Assembly: GCA_009779935.1 (NCBI GenBank)
Contig: WRAX01000003.1
Location: 46,571 to 110,570, forward strand
Direction: 5' to 3'
Origin: Defluviitaleaceae bacterium
GTDB taxonomy: Bacteria > Bacillota > Clostridia > Lachnospirales > WRAX01
DNA: 64,000 bases
Part shown: positions 43,515 through 52,270 of the stretch, piece by piece
How the letters are laid out: each line of letters opens with the position of its first letter
Numbering within the stretch: the stretch's first letter is position 1
The notes under the pieces: model-generated
What the model saw: only the letters and a program-made list of their open reading frames with translations
Database searches by the model: none
Told to the model about the DNA's origin: nothing
Translations under genes and position numbers: made by a program

Positions 43515-44801
43515 ATGCACGATTTGAAAAAAGAAGAAAACCTGGCCATTCTGGTCGCTGTGGATGATGATAGCGGCAATATAGAGTGGTCGCTGGATGA
43601 ATTGGCAGAGCTTGCAAAAACAGCAGGCATACAAATTTCAAACACCATAACCCAAAAACGGGAACGCCCCCACCCCGCCACCCACCTGGGCAAAGGCAAG
43701 CTGGATGAATTGGAAGAAATGATAGAATGGGCCAATCCCAAACCAAATATCCTAATTTTTAACGACGAGCTGTCCCCGGCTCAATTCCGCAACCTTACAA
43801 ACCGCTTTAACTGTAATATTATAGACCGTAGTATACTTATTTTGGATATATTTGCAACCGGTGCCGCATCAGCAGAAGGTAAGTTGCAAGTAGAGCTTGC
43901 CCAGCTTAAATACCGCCTTTCCCGCCTATCAGGTATGGGTAAAATGCTTAGCCGCCTTGGGGGCGGCATAGGCACCCGTGGCCCCGGCGAAACTAAGTTG
44001 GAAACCGATAGAAGGCATATCCGTAACCGCATCCAAAACTTGGAAGCAAACCTTAAAGAAATAAGCAAAAACCGTGAAAACATGCGCAAAAAGCGCAAAC
44101 GTGGCGGTGCCTTTGTTGCCGCCCTTGTGGGCTACACCAATGCGGGCAAATCCAGCATCCTAAACCTATTGGCAGGTAGCGAGCATGTAGAAGTGGCCGA
44201 TAAACTTTTCGCCACCTTGGATACAACCCTGCGCCGCATAAACCTACCCGGCGGGGCAGAAGTTCTTATATCCGACACGGTAGGCTTTATCGAAAAACTG
44301 CCCCACCACCTAATCCAAGCCTTCAAAGCTACCTTGGAAGAATTAGCCCATGCCGATGTGTTAATTTTTGTGCTGGATGCCAGCCACCCCCAACGGGACG
44401 CCCATAAGGACGTTGTACTTAAAACCCTTGCAGATTTGATGATAACGGACACCAAAATTATAACCGTATTTAATAAAATGGACAAAAGCCCTGCCCTGCC
44501 CCTGCCACGTGATAACAGGCTGGATGTAGCCGTAGAAATGTCCGCCATAACCGCCGATGGTAAGGGCGAGCTTTTGCATGCCTTGGAAGAAGCCTACAAC
44601 AGCAGTAAAATCCAAATAACGGTCATCATCCCCTACGCCGAAAGCAAATTGGTATCCTATATCCACGAAAACTGCGAAATAATAACCCACAGCCACGAAG
44701 AAGCAGGCAACTTCTTCCACCTTATTGTGGATGAAGAAGCCAAAAACCGCTTAGCCCCCTACCAAGCCACCCTCCTGTCCACCCAAACAGGCATGTTATA
44801 A
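43515..44801 (+). CDS. hflX: GTPase HflX
   Basis: 428 residues. The N-terminal HflX domain (residues 1-190) has PATHLGKGKLDEL, ILIFNDELSPAQ, the DRSILILDIFATGAASAEGKLQVELAQL block and RGPGETKLETDRR. The GTPase domain has G1 GYTNAGKSS (about 206), G3 DTVGF and G4 NKMD. HflX splits stalled ribosomes, including in antibiotic stress. AGGAGG before the ATG; long leader and own terminator. Confidence 0.96.
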   Translation: MHDLKKEENLAILVAVDDDSGNIEWSLDELAELAKTAGIQISNTITQKRERPHPATHLGKGKLDELEEMIEWANPKPNILIFNDELSPAQFRNLTNRFNCNIIDRSILILDIFATGAASAEGKLQVELAQLKYRLSRLSGMGKMLSRLGGGIGTRGPGETKLETDRRHIRNRIQNLEANLKEISKNRENMRKKRKRGGAFVAALVGYTNAGKSSILNLLAGSEHVEVADKLFATLDTTLRRINLPGGAEVLISDTVGFIEKLPHHLIQAFKATLEELAHADVLIFVLDASHPQRDAHKDVVLKTLADLMITDTKIITVFNKMDKSPALPLPRDNRLDVAVEMSAITADGKGELLHALEEAYNSSKIQITVIIPYAESKLVSYIHENCEIITHSHEEAGNFFHLIVDEEAKNRLAPYQATLLSTQTGML

Positions 44802-44853
44802 TAATACCACATCCGCAACCAACATTCAATCTACTCTTTACAAAACAAAGTGG

Positions 44854-44905
44854 AGAGAGAGGGTGCGAGGCAAAACTTTGCCTCGTCTTATCTCTCTCTT
44901 TTCTT
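44854..44905 (+). terminator. Long terminator after hflX
   Basis: Outer stem AGAGAGAG (44854-44861) with CTCTCTCT (44892-44899), inner stem CGAGGCAAA (44866-44874) with TTTGCCTCG (44877-44885), then a T-rich tail. Confidence 0.85.
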
Positions 44906-44940
44906 TTGTTTAATTTCGTTTTCTTTTGTTTATATATGTG

Positions 44941-44982
44941 GACACATTGCAGGACATGTTGTGGGACATGTTGTTGGACATC
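44941..44982. repeat. 12-nt tandem repeat between hflX and spoIIE
   Basis: Units GACACATTGCAG, GACATGTTGTGG, GACATGTTGTTG and a partial GACATC follow one another at 44941, 44953, 44965 and 44977. In one frame they would give repeated GHVV/GHIA, but that open frame runs through a terminator and a MITE. Confidence 0.75.
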
Positions 44983-45001
44983 AAATTTCCTTAACAGTTG
45001 A

Positions 45002-45102
45002 TACCAATTCCATTCTCAATCATGGAAAAGCACATTTTGAAAACGCACTGAAACCTGCGATTTTCAAAATATCCTTTTCCATGTTTCGAATTGGAATTGG
45101 TA
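45002..45102. mobile_element. 101-bp palindromic MITE-like element, copy 3
   Basis: Virtually identical to copy 1 (29385-29485), including the GCACATTTTG variant and the preceding GTTGA. TA at both ends. It lies in the hflX-spoIIE gap, about 135 bases before the spoIIE start. Confidence 0.88.
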
Positions 45103-45237
45103 TGATTAGAAAAAATTTCCAACCCTCTACAACTTTTTACATTTTTTCCCATACATATCATGTATAATTTCTAACACAGTAGGGTGGGCGCTTGCCCCCA
45201 CCCCCTAAGACGTACAAAAGGTAGGTGGCAAAGCTTT

Positions 45238-47589
45238 ATGCAAATAACCCGTAAGCAATCCCCCGTAAAATTTAATATAAACCGCCGCAATGTAGCAGAA
45301 ATTGCCTTATTGGCAGGGTCTTTTTTTGCCGCAAGGGGGGTAATTTTTGGTGCGGCAAGCCCCTTTGCCCTAATCTACATAGCCACTTTCCTATTCCGTG
45401 GCAACCGGTTTTACTTGGCCGCACTGCTGTCCGCATTGGGGTTGTTTACCAACTTTTCCACCCAATATTCCATAAAATACCTTTTGGCAATTGGCCTGCT
45501 ATGCATCGCCAACCTACTAATGTCCCTACGGCGGGAGGCGGGATGGGATGCAACCGCCTTTGCCCAAGCCGCCACCGTAACCATTTGCGCCGCCATTGCA
45601 GGTTTTGCCCTAATCTTTCTGCGGGGGCAGGGTTTTTACGAAATGGCAATAACCACCCTGGAAAGCGGCCTAATCTTCGCCATGACCATTGTAATGTCAA
45701 AAGCCATAACCTGCATCGCCCCCACATCAAACTTCCGCCGTGGTGCCCTTTCTAATGCGGAACTTATGTCGGTTCTCCTACTAACCTCCGTACTGGTAGT
45801 TGGCATGGCAGATGTGCATATTTGGTTAGTCTCCCTAAGGCTAACCGCCGCCATTTTATTGGTATTGCTGGCGGCAGGCAGTGGCGGTGCGGCCATATCC
45901 GCCGTTTGCGGCATGTTGCTGGGCTTTTTGCTAAACATTACCGGCTTTGAATATATCTTTTTCGCCGTATGGCTGGGGATTGGCGGTTTCGCCGCAGGCC
46001 TTGCCCGCCCCCATGGCAAAATCCCATCCCTGCTGGCATTTGCTGCCACATCAGCCATAACAGCCCTGTATTTTGATATTGGCCTGTTCTCGTGGCAAAC
46101 CCTAATGTCCTTCACCCTAACCGCCGCCATCTTTTTGGCCTTGCCCAAAAGGTTTTTGTCAAACATCCACGCCACCGTAAGCCCTGCCGGCAGCCCCCAA
46201 GGGGAATACTTGGAAAGGGTGCGCCAACAGGTGCTTTCCAGGGTATATGATATTGCGGCAGGCTATGGCAAATTGGCAAAAATATTTGAAAAGCGTGTAA
46301 TAACAGGCACACACCATGCCCCGCACCCCATAACGGACAAGCTGATAAAAACCGCCCAAGAAAATGTTTGCTTGGCCTGCACCCGCCTAAACATTTGCTG
46401 GCAGGACAAACACAAGCAAACATGGCAATTTATGGATGATATGGTGCAAAAAGCCCAAAAACGTGGCAAATTGCATTTGGAGGATGCCCCAGCCACCTTT
46501 CACAACAACTGCATCAATCTGCCCGATTTTATGGCGCATCTGTCATCCGCCTTGGAAATTGACAAATTAGCCCAGGAATGGCAACAAAAGGTGGTGGAAG
46601 CCAAAGCAACCATCTACCACCAATTTTCAGGCCTATCAGCTGTGATGTACGAATTTGCCGTGGAACTGTCCACAATCCTAAACTTTCAAAAAGAAATGGA
46701 AGATAGAATTTTACAAGAATTTACAAAAGAAAAAGTGGAGGTGGAAAATTTGATTGTAATAGAAAATACCTTAGGTAAATACGAGATAAGCATAACCCGC
46801 AAAGGCCGGCGTGGCCAGCCAAAATGCGCAGGCCAAATAGGCGAAATTATAAGCCGCCTAACAGGCAGGCAAATGGAGCTGGCAGAGGAAAAGTACGCCG
46901 GGCGCATTGTGCATCTAAACTACCTGGAAAGGGAAAAGTTTTACATTAACAGCGGCATTGCCAAAACATGTAAAGGCCACGCAACCCAATCGGGGGACAG
47001 TTTTTCGCTGGTACAACTGCGGGATGGCCGCCTTATCGCCGCCTTATCCGATGGCATGGGCAGCGGCCAAAAAGCAAAAGAAGGCAGCGAAGCCGCCATA
47101 GAGCTGTTGGAAGAGTTAATGGAAAAAGGCTTCAAAAAAGATATTGCAATAAAACTAATAAATTCCGCCCTGCTACTAAAATCAAGTGAGGAGTTTTTTT
47201 CAACCCTGGACATCTGCGTGGTGGACTTAAATACAGGCCTGTCAGAATTTATGAAAATCGGTGCATCCGCATCCTATCTGCTGCGGGATGGTAAAGCGGA
47301 AACCATCGGCAGCTGGACCCTACCCGTAGGCATACTGGAAACTGTGGAAATTGACACATGCCAACGCTACATCTCCCATGGCGATATTATCGTTATGGTA
47401 ACCGACGGTGTGGCGGATTCCGTTTCCAATGGAGAGGATGGGTGGTTAATACGCATCTTGGAGAGCTTAACCCTAAAAAACCCACAAGACATAGCCAACC
47501 ATATTTTGGAAGAAGCCAAACGCAACTACGCCCACCAAATCAAAGACGATATGACAGTGCTGGTACTACGCATCCTAAACCGAACATAG
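45238..47589 (+). CDS. spoIIE: Stage II sporulation protein E
   Basis: 783 residues. About ten N-terminal membrane helices (residues 20-320) are followed by a central FtsZ-interacting region (to about 560) and a C-terminal PP2C phosphatase domain. PP2C landmarks are LIAALSDGMGSGQKA, SEEFFSTLDICVVDL and DIIVMVTDGVADSV (metal-binding Asp). It dephosphorylates SpoIIAA to activate sigma-F in the forespore. The ATG at 45238 is about nine bases after AGGTGG; the longer frame from 45184 lacks a hydrophobic start. TATAAT occurs in the upstream gap without a clear -35 element. Confidence 0.95.
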   Translation: MQITRKQSPVKFNINRRNVAEIALLAGSFFAARGVIFGAASPFALIYIATFLFRGNRFYLAALLSALGLFTNFSTQYSIKYLLAIGLLCIANLLMSLRREAGWDATAFAQAATVTICAAIAGFALIFLRGQGFYEMAITTLESGLIFAMTIVMSKAITCIAPTSNFRRGALSNAELMSVLLLTSVLVVGMADVHIWLVSLRLTAAILLVLLAAGSGGAAISAVCGMLLGFLLNITGFEYIFFAVWLGIGGFAAGLARPHGKIPSLLAFAATSAITALYFDIGLFSWQTLMSFTLTAAIFLALPKRFLSNIHATVSPAGSPQGEYLERVRQQVLSRVYDIAAGYGKLAKIFEKRVITGTHHAPHPITDKLIKTAQENVCLACTRLNICWQDKHKQTWQFMDDMVQKAQKRGKLHLEDAPATFHNNCINLPDFMAHLSSALEIDKLAQEWQQKVVEAKATIYHQFSGLSAVMYEFAVELSTILNFQKEMEDRILQEFTKEKVEVENLIVIENTLGKYEISITRKGRRGQPKCAGQIGEIISRLTGRQMELAEEKYAGRIVHLNYLEREKFYINSGIAKTCKGHATQSGDSFSLVQLRDGRLIAALSDGMGSGQKAKEGSEAAIELLEELMEKGFKKDIAIKLINSALLLKSSEEFFSTLDICVVDLNTGLSEFMKIGASASYLLRDGKAETIGSWTLPVGILETVEIDTCQRYISHGDIIVMVTDGVADSVSNGEDGWLIRILESLTLKNPQDIANHILEEAKRNYAHQIKDDMTVLVLRILNRT

Positions 47590-47616
47590 CAAACTACTAT
47601 AACCGCCATTGCAGAC

Positions 47617-47646
47617 TTGACCCACAATCCCCCTCCGTGATATAAT
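47617..47646 (+). promoter_or_regulatory. Promoter of the 47667 membrane protein gene
   Basis: TTGACC at 47617-47622 and TATAAT at 47641-47646, 18 bases apart. GGAGGGG follows as ribosome-binding site. Confidence 0.7.
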
Positions 47647-47666
47647 AATCGCAGGAGGGGATTTTT

Positions 47667-48443
47667 ATGACCAAAATCAAACAAATCGGTAGCAGCAACC
47701 TTTTCTTAATCGCCATCGGCCTGTACACCCTCGCCACCATCCTCGGTTTGGCAGATGTCTTTTTAAGTCTTGCTTGGGATACGCCCCTCGGGGCTTTGGG
47801 CAGCTTTGCAGGTGTTTTTGGCGGCATACTGGGTGCAGTTTTGGCGGCAGTGCCCATAATAGCCCTATGGCTAATCTTCGATGGCGCAAAGTTTGAACAA
47901 AACCCAAACTTATCAGGACAAAAGGTGCTAACCGCCCTTAAAATGTCACAAGTATATATTATCATCACAATCTGCCTTTTAAGCGTTGTTGTGGTATTTG
48001 GCCTGCTTGGCCTTGCCCTTCTCGGCTTAGCCGGCAATGCCTTGGGTGAGGTAGCAGGCCTGCCCCCGGGCTACTTTCCTATAACAGCCGCCCTTATTGT
48101 GGTCGGCAGCGGCATTTCTATTTTATGGCACGTCCTTGCCCTTGGCATCATCAAAAACCTGCGTAACAACATTTACAGCGGCAACTTCCAACCCCTGCCC
48201 GCCACCGGGCTTTTTACCGCCATCGTGGGCTTTGATATTGCACTCGGCTTCTCCATGCTCTTTATAACCCCAAACCTTCTAACCAATTTGGGTATGGATG
48301 CCCAGTTAATAGAAATGTTCACCACCCACCTCCCCATGGGTCATCTGGGCATCGGCACTTTCGCCACCCTGGCCACCATCCTGTCCCTATCCCTTTTCTT
48401 AGTCCTGCTGCACAAATTCAATAACAATACAGAGGGGGCTTAG
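47667..48443 (+). CDS. Hypothetical polytopic membrane protein
   Basis: 258 residues with six hydrophobic helices (about 10-32, 45-72, 90-125, 135-160, 178-200 and 225-250). Gly/Ala/Leu-rich; no family recognised. It ends six bases before the next gene, so the two form an operon with the M50-like protein. Confidence 0.65.
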   Translation: MTKIKQIGSSNLFLIAIGLYTLATILGLADVFLSLAWDTPLGALGSFAGVFGGILGAVLAAVPIIALWLIFDGAKFEQNPNLSGQKVLTALKMSQVYIIITICLLSVVVVFGLLGLALLGLAGNALGEVAGLPPGYFPITAALIVVGSGISILWHVLALGIIKNLRNNIYSGNFQPLPATGLFTAIVGFDIALGFSMLFITPNLLTNLGMDAQLIEMFTTHLPMGHLGIGTFATLATILSLSLFLVLLHKFNNNTEGA

Positions 48444-48449
48444 CTTAAT

Positions 48450-48998
48450 ATGCAAAACCTAAGCGAAGCCACCATATCCACCATAGCAACACTTTACTAC
48501 ATAGCCCTTTTACCAATTGTATTGTTTTTTGTAACACTGTTACACGAATTGGGGCATGCAATGACAGCCCGCATCTTTTTGGGTGATAAAGATTGGACCA
48601 TTCACATAGGCACCGGCAAAAAAATATTGCAATTCGGAAAGTTCACAATCAACGCTTGTTTCTTCTGGTTTGGTAGATGCTATACCTCCAAAAACCTCGA
48701 GGAAGAAAAGGCATTAAACCGCCTTATGTTTACTTTGGGTGGGGTTTTTGTAAACATACTGCTTGCAATAGCAGTCTTTGTACTTGGCAGAATGCTCGGT
48801 GCCCACCTCTACGCCACCGGACAGCTGGTGCGGATATTCTTTTGGATTAACACCCCTGCAAGCATATTTTTCATAACAAACTTAATACAAATTGCGGCAT
48901 GCTTAATCCCGCAAACCTACAAAACCACAGGCATCAAAAGTGATGGCTGGTGGATGATTTCGATTATAAAGGAAATGCGTAGTTCTAAGAAAAGTTAA
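48450..48998 (+). CDS. M50-like membrane metalloprotease (site-2-protease type)
   Basis: 182 residues. A first helix carries HELGH (LLHELGHAMTA, about residue 31), the zinc motif of site-2 proteases. Two or three further helices (about 88-112, 125-155) follow, and the third ligand could be the Asp in GIKSDGWWM near residue 165. Substrate unknown. Possibly linked to the membrane protein encoded just upstream. GAGGGGG lies 11 bases before the ATG. Confidence 0.65.
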   Translation: MQNLSEATISTIATLYYIALLPIVLFFVTLLHELGHAMTARIFLGDKDWTIHIGTGKKILQFGKFTINACFFWFGRCYTSKNLEEEKALNRLMFTLGGVFVNILLAIAVFVLGRMLGAHLYATGQLVRIFFWINTPASIFFITNLIQIAACLIPQTYKTTGIKSDGWWMISIIKEMRSSKKS

Positions 48999-49029
48999 GC
49001 CCATTAGTTTCACTCCATCCACACAAAAC

Positions 49030-49053
49030 AAAACCCCTCATCCGAGGGGTTTT
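49030..49053. terminator. Terminator on the chromosome side of the tRNA-Val fragment
   Basis: AAAACCCCTC (49030-49039) pairs with GAGGGGTTTT (49044-49053). It probably terminates both the 48450 gene on the plus strand and the original tRNA-Val transcript on the minus strand. Confidence 0.85.
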
Positions 49054-49058
49054 AATAA

Positions 49059-49098
49059 TGGGAACAACTGGACTTGAACCAGTGACCTCCCGCTTGTA
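49059..49098 (-). other. 3' half of tRNA-Val(UAC): attachment site at the left end of the conjugative element
   Basis: On the minus strand the sequence reads from the anticodon loop CTTACAA (anticodon UAC) through GCGGG, AGGTC, the T arm ACTGG-TTCAAGT-CCAGT and the acceptor strand TGTTCCC plus A. The 5' half is missing: upstream bases (CGTACAT) do not pair with GCGGG. A tRNA 3' half next to conjugation genes is the standard scar of tyrosine-recombinase integration. The complete tRNA should be at the other end, beyond 64000. Confidence 0.85.
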
Positions 49099-49150
49099 AG
49101 ATGTACGATTGACACGACCAAAAACCCAGTAAATCAAGGTTTTGTAGACT

Positions 49151-49201
49151 TAAAAGCCCTTATTTTGTGCTTATGTACGGTAACGAAATTAAGGGCTTTT
49201 A
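49151..49201. terminator. 12-bp hairpin inside the left end of the element
   Basis: TAAAAGCCCTTA (49151-49162) and TAAGGGCTTTTA (49190-49201) are perfectly complementary with a 27-base loop. It may be a terminator for the XRE gene or an end structure. Nothing else is recognised between 49099 and 49305. Confidence 0.5.
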
Positions 49202-49305
49202 ACCCGCTTTAAGTAATTAATTACCGCACCATTACCACACTATTTCTTGTCTTAGAACTCAAAATCCTACTTGGTGAAAAGAAAAATGTAGTCCACATCA
49301 GCCAG

Positions 49306-49515
49306 CTAAATCTTCGTTCCATCTGAAAATTCAAAGGCAAACGAATAAACGGCACCCAGTTCAAGTGCTATTCTGTTTAATTCCTCTATTGTAAATTTAT
49401 CTGTTTTCATGCGCTGATTGAAGGCTTGCGGAGAAGTGCCTATTCTTCGAGCCAATTCTGCTTCTTTGATGCCTTTATAAGCCAAAGCCATTCTAATTTT
49501 GGTTGCATTTGACAA
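49306..49515 (-). CDS. XRE-type helix-turn-helix regulator
   Basis: 69 residues, essentially one HTH_3/Cro domain: IRMALAYKGIKEAELARRIGTSPQAFNQRMKTDKFTIEELNRIAL split over five helices. The TTG start at 49515 follows GGAGGG. It has its own promoter at 49536-49564 and is divergent from the Rpn gene, so it may control both. Confidence 0.8.
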   Translation of the reverse strand: MSNATKIRMALAYKGIKEAELARRIGTSPQAFNQRMKTDKFTIEELNRIALELGAVYSFAFEFSDGTKI

Positions 49516-49535
49516 TCAAATCCCTCCTTTGCGCT

Positions 49536-49564
49536 ATTGTAAAGCAAATTCTTTATTTTGTCAA
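49536..49564 (-). promoter_or_regulatory. Promoter of the XRE regulator
   Basis: On the minus strand TTGACA (49564-49559), 17-base spacer, TACAAT (49541-49536). Confidence 0.8.
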
Positions 49565-49625
49565 GCTAATTTTGATAAATTAAATAAAACAATTGAAAAC
49601 ACTTTGGATTATTTGAAGAAAATAC

Positions 49626-49654
49626 TTGACAAAATAAAGAAAATGGTTTATAAT
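49626..49654 (+). promoter_or_regulatory. Promoter of the Rpn/PDDEXK gene
   Basis: TTGACA at 49626-49631, 17-base spacer, TATAAT at 49649-49654. It is divergent from the XRE promoter and shares much of its spacer (AAATAAAGAA). Confidence 0.85.
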
Positions 49655-49741
49655 ATAAATATGAAGACTGGGCGACAACCGAAAATACAGTTGATAAACC
49701 CAACCGCATATGATAGAATATAACCAATAGGGGGAATAATC

Positions 49742-50584
49742 ATGGGAAGCACTAATAAAAACCTACTTCCAGTTAAATCAGACTTCGTGTTCAAGTTGAT
49801 ATTTGGTGACGAAAGGAACACGGACATTCTGACCAGTTTCCTGTTAGCGGTGCTTAGCATTGCCGATGATGATTTAGCGGGGATAACAATTGTAAACCCT
49901 TACACCAAAAAGGAAACAGAAGACGATAAACAGGGCATACTTGATGTAAGGGTGAATACCAAAATGGGCAAAGTAATCCATATAGAAATTCAAGTGCAGC
50001 CTGTTCCAGAGATGATTGAAAGAACAATATTTTACCAATCAAAAATGGTAACGGAGCAAATATCATCCGGGCAAGATTGGTCAGCAATCAAAAAATCGAT
50101 ATCCATCATAATAACAGACTATGACCTAATCCTGTCAGATAAAAATTATCATCATCAATTCCGATACCGCACAACAAGCGGAATAGAATATACTGACTTA
50201 ACGGAAATAAACACCTTGGAGCTTTCAAAATTGCCCCACAATACCGACAATTCGGAACTGTGGCATTGGATGAAATTTATCAAGACGGACAGTGAGGAGG
50301 TTTTGAACATGTTAGCACAAACAAGCCCTCAAATGGGCAAGGCCGTTGGAGTTTTGAAAGAGTTATCAGCTGATGAGCAGACCAGGATGCTGTTTGAAGC
50401 TAGGGAGAATGAGCGTAGGGATTGGGCTTCTCGGATGGGGGGGGCAAGAGCGGAAGGGCGCATGGAAGGGCGCATGGATGTTGCCTTAAAACTCCTAAAA
50501 AGAAACAGGCCAATTACTGAAATAATGGAAGATACAGGCCTAACACACGAAGAAATCGAAGCTCTTATGGCTTTGGTTGAATAA
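49742..50584 (+). CDS. Rpn family recombination-promoting nuclease / PDDEXK transposase-like protein
   Basis: 280 residues. The start KSDFVFKLIFGDERNTDILTSFLLAVL, then the nuclease core ILDVRVNTKMGKVIHIEIQ (D...E-x-Q of the PD-(D/E)XK fold), and a C-terminal tail with repeated EGRMEGRM and a helix DVALKLLKRNRPITEIMEDTGLTHEEI are typical of this family. Related proteins promote recombination or have been linked to phage defence. AGGGGGA ribosome-binding site. A cargo gene of the element. Confidence 0.85.
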   Translation: MGSTNKNLLPVKSDFVFKLIFGDERNTDILTSFLLAVLSIADDDLAGITIVNPYTKKETEDDKQGILDVRVNTKMGKVIHIEIQVQPVPEMIERTIFYQSKMVTEQISSGQDWSAIKKSISIIITDYDLILSDKNYHHQFRYRTTSGIEYTDLTEINTLELSKLPHNTDNSELWHWMKFIKTDSEEVLNMLAQTSPQMGKAVGVLKELSADEQTRMLFEARENERRDWASRMGGARAEGRMEGRMDVALKLLKRNRPITEIMEDTGLTHEEIEALMALVE

Positions 50585-50631
50585 TTAAAAGCAAGGGCGA
50601 CAATCAACTATTCAATAAGGGGGATGATATT

Positions 50632-51054
50632 ATGAAATCAAGAAAAATGTTAAAAAATTTGTTAGCAGTAATGCTGTTGCTTTCTATGTTTTTTACCCTG
50701 TCCGCTTGTGGGGGTGATGAGCATACAGCGGATGGCACTTTGCCTTCGTCTGGTATGGCCGCATCACAAGGAAATACTTTGATAGGTGAGTGGGAATTTG
50801 CCGGATTCTTGTCTGGACTTCAAAGTCTTGCTGCAAGCGGCATTGGTCGCATGCCTGAGTATATAATCTTTAACTCTTACGGAAGCGGCGTGCAAGATGG
50901 TGAAGATTTCAATTGGGCAATAGAGGGCGAAACGCTAACCAAAATCTTTGACGACAGAGAAGTGGAAGTGAAGGTTGATTTTGTACGTGACCAAATGAGA
51001 TTAATGACTCGTGAAAGACCTCCGTGGGGCTATGCGTTCACCAGACCCAATTAA
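50632..51054 (+). CDS. Hypothetical lipoprotein
   Basis: 140 residues. A lipoprotein signal peptide with LSAC (Cys about residue 26) is followed by a short Ser/Gly linker and a domain beginning NTLIGEWEFAG, with WAIEGETLTKIF near the end. This reminds of lipocalin-like or DUF5640-type small exported domains, but assignment is not secure. AAGGGGG before the ATG; terminator after. Confidence 0.7.
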   Translation: MKSRKMLKNLLAVMLLLSMFFTLSACGGDEHTADGTLPSSGMAASQGNTLIGEWEFAGFLSGLQSLAASGIGRMPEYIIFNSYGSGVQDGEDFNWAIEGETLTKIFDDREVEVKVDFVRDQMRLMTRERPPWGYAFTRPN

Positions 51055-51088
51055 ATAAGATAATAAGAATATTATAATTAAAAGATAT

Positions 51089-51134
51089 AGCCACCAGCCA
51101 AAGGTCATCAAACCTCCTTGTCTGGTGGCTTTTG
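51089..51134 (+). terminator. Terminator after the lipoprotein gene
   Basis: AGCCACCAG (51089-51097) pairs with CTGGTGGCT (51122-51130), then TTTT. The rest of the gap to 51373 holds only the next hairpin and no gene. Confidence 0.75.
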
Positions 51135-51255
51135 CTTGCCTGTGCCTATGTCATCAATTACAAAACCCCCACCACCAAAACAAAAAATCCACATCACAAA
51201 TCGGCAACAAAATACAAAGTCCACAGCAATTTTAAGCCCAAAAAACTTTGAACAT

Positions 51256-51295
51256 AAAAAACCGCAGCCACTTTTATTGCTTGGTGCGGTTTTTG
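51256..51295. terminator. Terminator-like hairpin in the 51.1-51.4 kb gap
   Basis: AAAAAACCGCA pairs with TGCGGTTTTT around a loop of about 18 bases; T runs on both strands allow bidirectional action. It could end the minus-strand transcript of the winged-helix gene. Confidence 0.65.
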
Positions 51296-51372
51296 TTTAT
51301 TAATTGTTGTCATCAAATTACACAAATGATTATTTTTGTCCGTTGAAGACAAATAAAAAAGCAACTGGCTTT

Positions 51373-52263
51373 TTATGCCATGCTTGGGCTTACCGTTACC
51401 GATGGGCGGCCGTGACCTTCTCGTATCAAATAATGCACATACCGGGCAGAAAGATAACCACAGGCTTTTATGGCCTCCATAACAAGAGTAGCTTTGCTTC
51501 TAAAATCCATAATGCGATGCTGGCGCATAAGTCCGCATATGTCGGTAACGGCTTGGTGCAGTTCGTCCGCTGTGACGGGTGATGTGCTGCGCATCCTTCT
51601 GGTAGCAAATTTTATAGCGTGGATAGTCTTGGTATCAGCTTCTTTCCTTGGGCGGCGTTCGTTTAGCTTGAAGTTCATACCAAAGTCACCGAAAGGAATA
51701 AAAACATTATCGCCATCCAGCTCAAATGACACCATTTCTTTGATACCATCGATGCGGGACAACTCATAAAGCATACGAACCACAGACCGCTTTGATTTGC
51801 CTGTCCACTCCACAATTGTTTCAATGCGCAAGGAAATCCCATCACGCTTAGCGTGATAGTTCATCAGCTTAATAATTCGCAGGATAATTATTTTCTGGCT
51901 ACGGGATAGTGTGTGAAATTTTGGGCTATGTAATATTTCGTGGTTCATGTTCATGTAAGGCACGGCGGTATAATCTTTGGACGAAAAATCATTATCAACA
52001 AACCGCAAAGTCCACCAACCATAATGCCAATTATCTACATCCCTGCGCCATTCAATCTCAATCAAGCCCATGGCTTCTAAACGGTTTAGGGACTTGTAAA
52101 AACTGGAATAAGACATCCCCAAAGCATCAGCAACTGACCCATAATGGACACCACAAACAAGCCCATCATCATCTTGGAATTGGGCAAGATGGATGGCAAG
52201 GCTAATATCTTTACCTTTGCCGTGCTGTAAAAGCTTGTCCAGATTATGGAGTGCCAGTTTCAT
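51373..52263 (-). CDS. Winged-helix DNA-binding protein of the conjugative element
   Basis: 296 residues. Two helix-turn-helix-like parts are visible: about residues 35-75 (VHYGSVADALGMSYSSFYKSLNRLEAMGLIEI) and about 135-185 (ISLRIETIVEWTGKSKRSVVRMLYELSRI). The C-terminus is basic. It could be a regulator or a replication-type protein; I do not recognise the family. The ATG at 52263 has GGTGAAAG upstream; the longer frame to 52464 enters the next gene. It starts eight bases after the stop of the membrane protein gene. Confidence 0.65.
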   Translation of the reverse strand: MKLALHNLDKLLQHGKGKDISLAIHLAQFQDDDGLVCGVHYGSVADALGMSYSSFYKSLNRLEAMGLIEIEWRRDVDNWHYGWWTLRFVDNDFSSKDYTAVPYMNMNHEILHSPKFHTLSRSQKIIILRIIKLMNYHAKRDGISLRIETIVEWTGKSKRSVVRMLYELSRIDGIKEMVSFELDGDNVFIPFGDFGMNFKLNERRPRKEADTKTIHAIKFATRRMRSTSPVTADELHQAVTDICGLMRQHRIMDFRSKATLVMEAIKACGYLSARYVHYLIREGHGRPSVTVSPSMA

Positions 52264-52270
52264 TTTTCTT

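Noticed and set aside
44850..45167. Open frame with repeated GHVV/GHIA residues
   Set aside because: It begins inside the hflX terminator, runs through the 12-nt repeats and a MITE copy, and has no ribosome-binding site.
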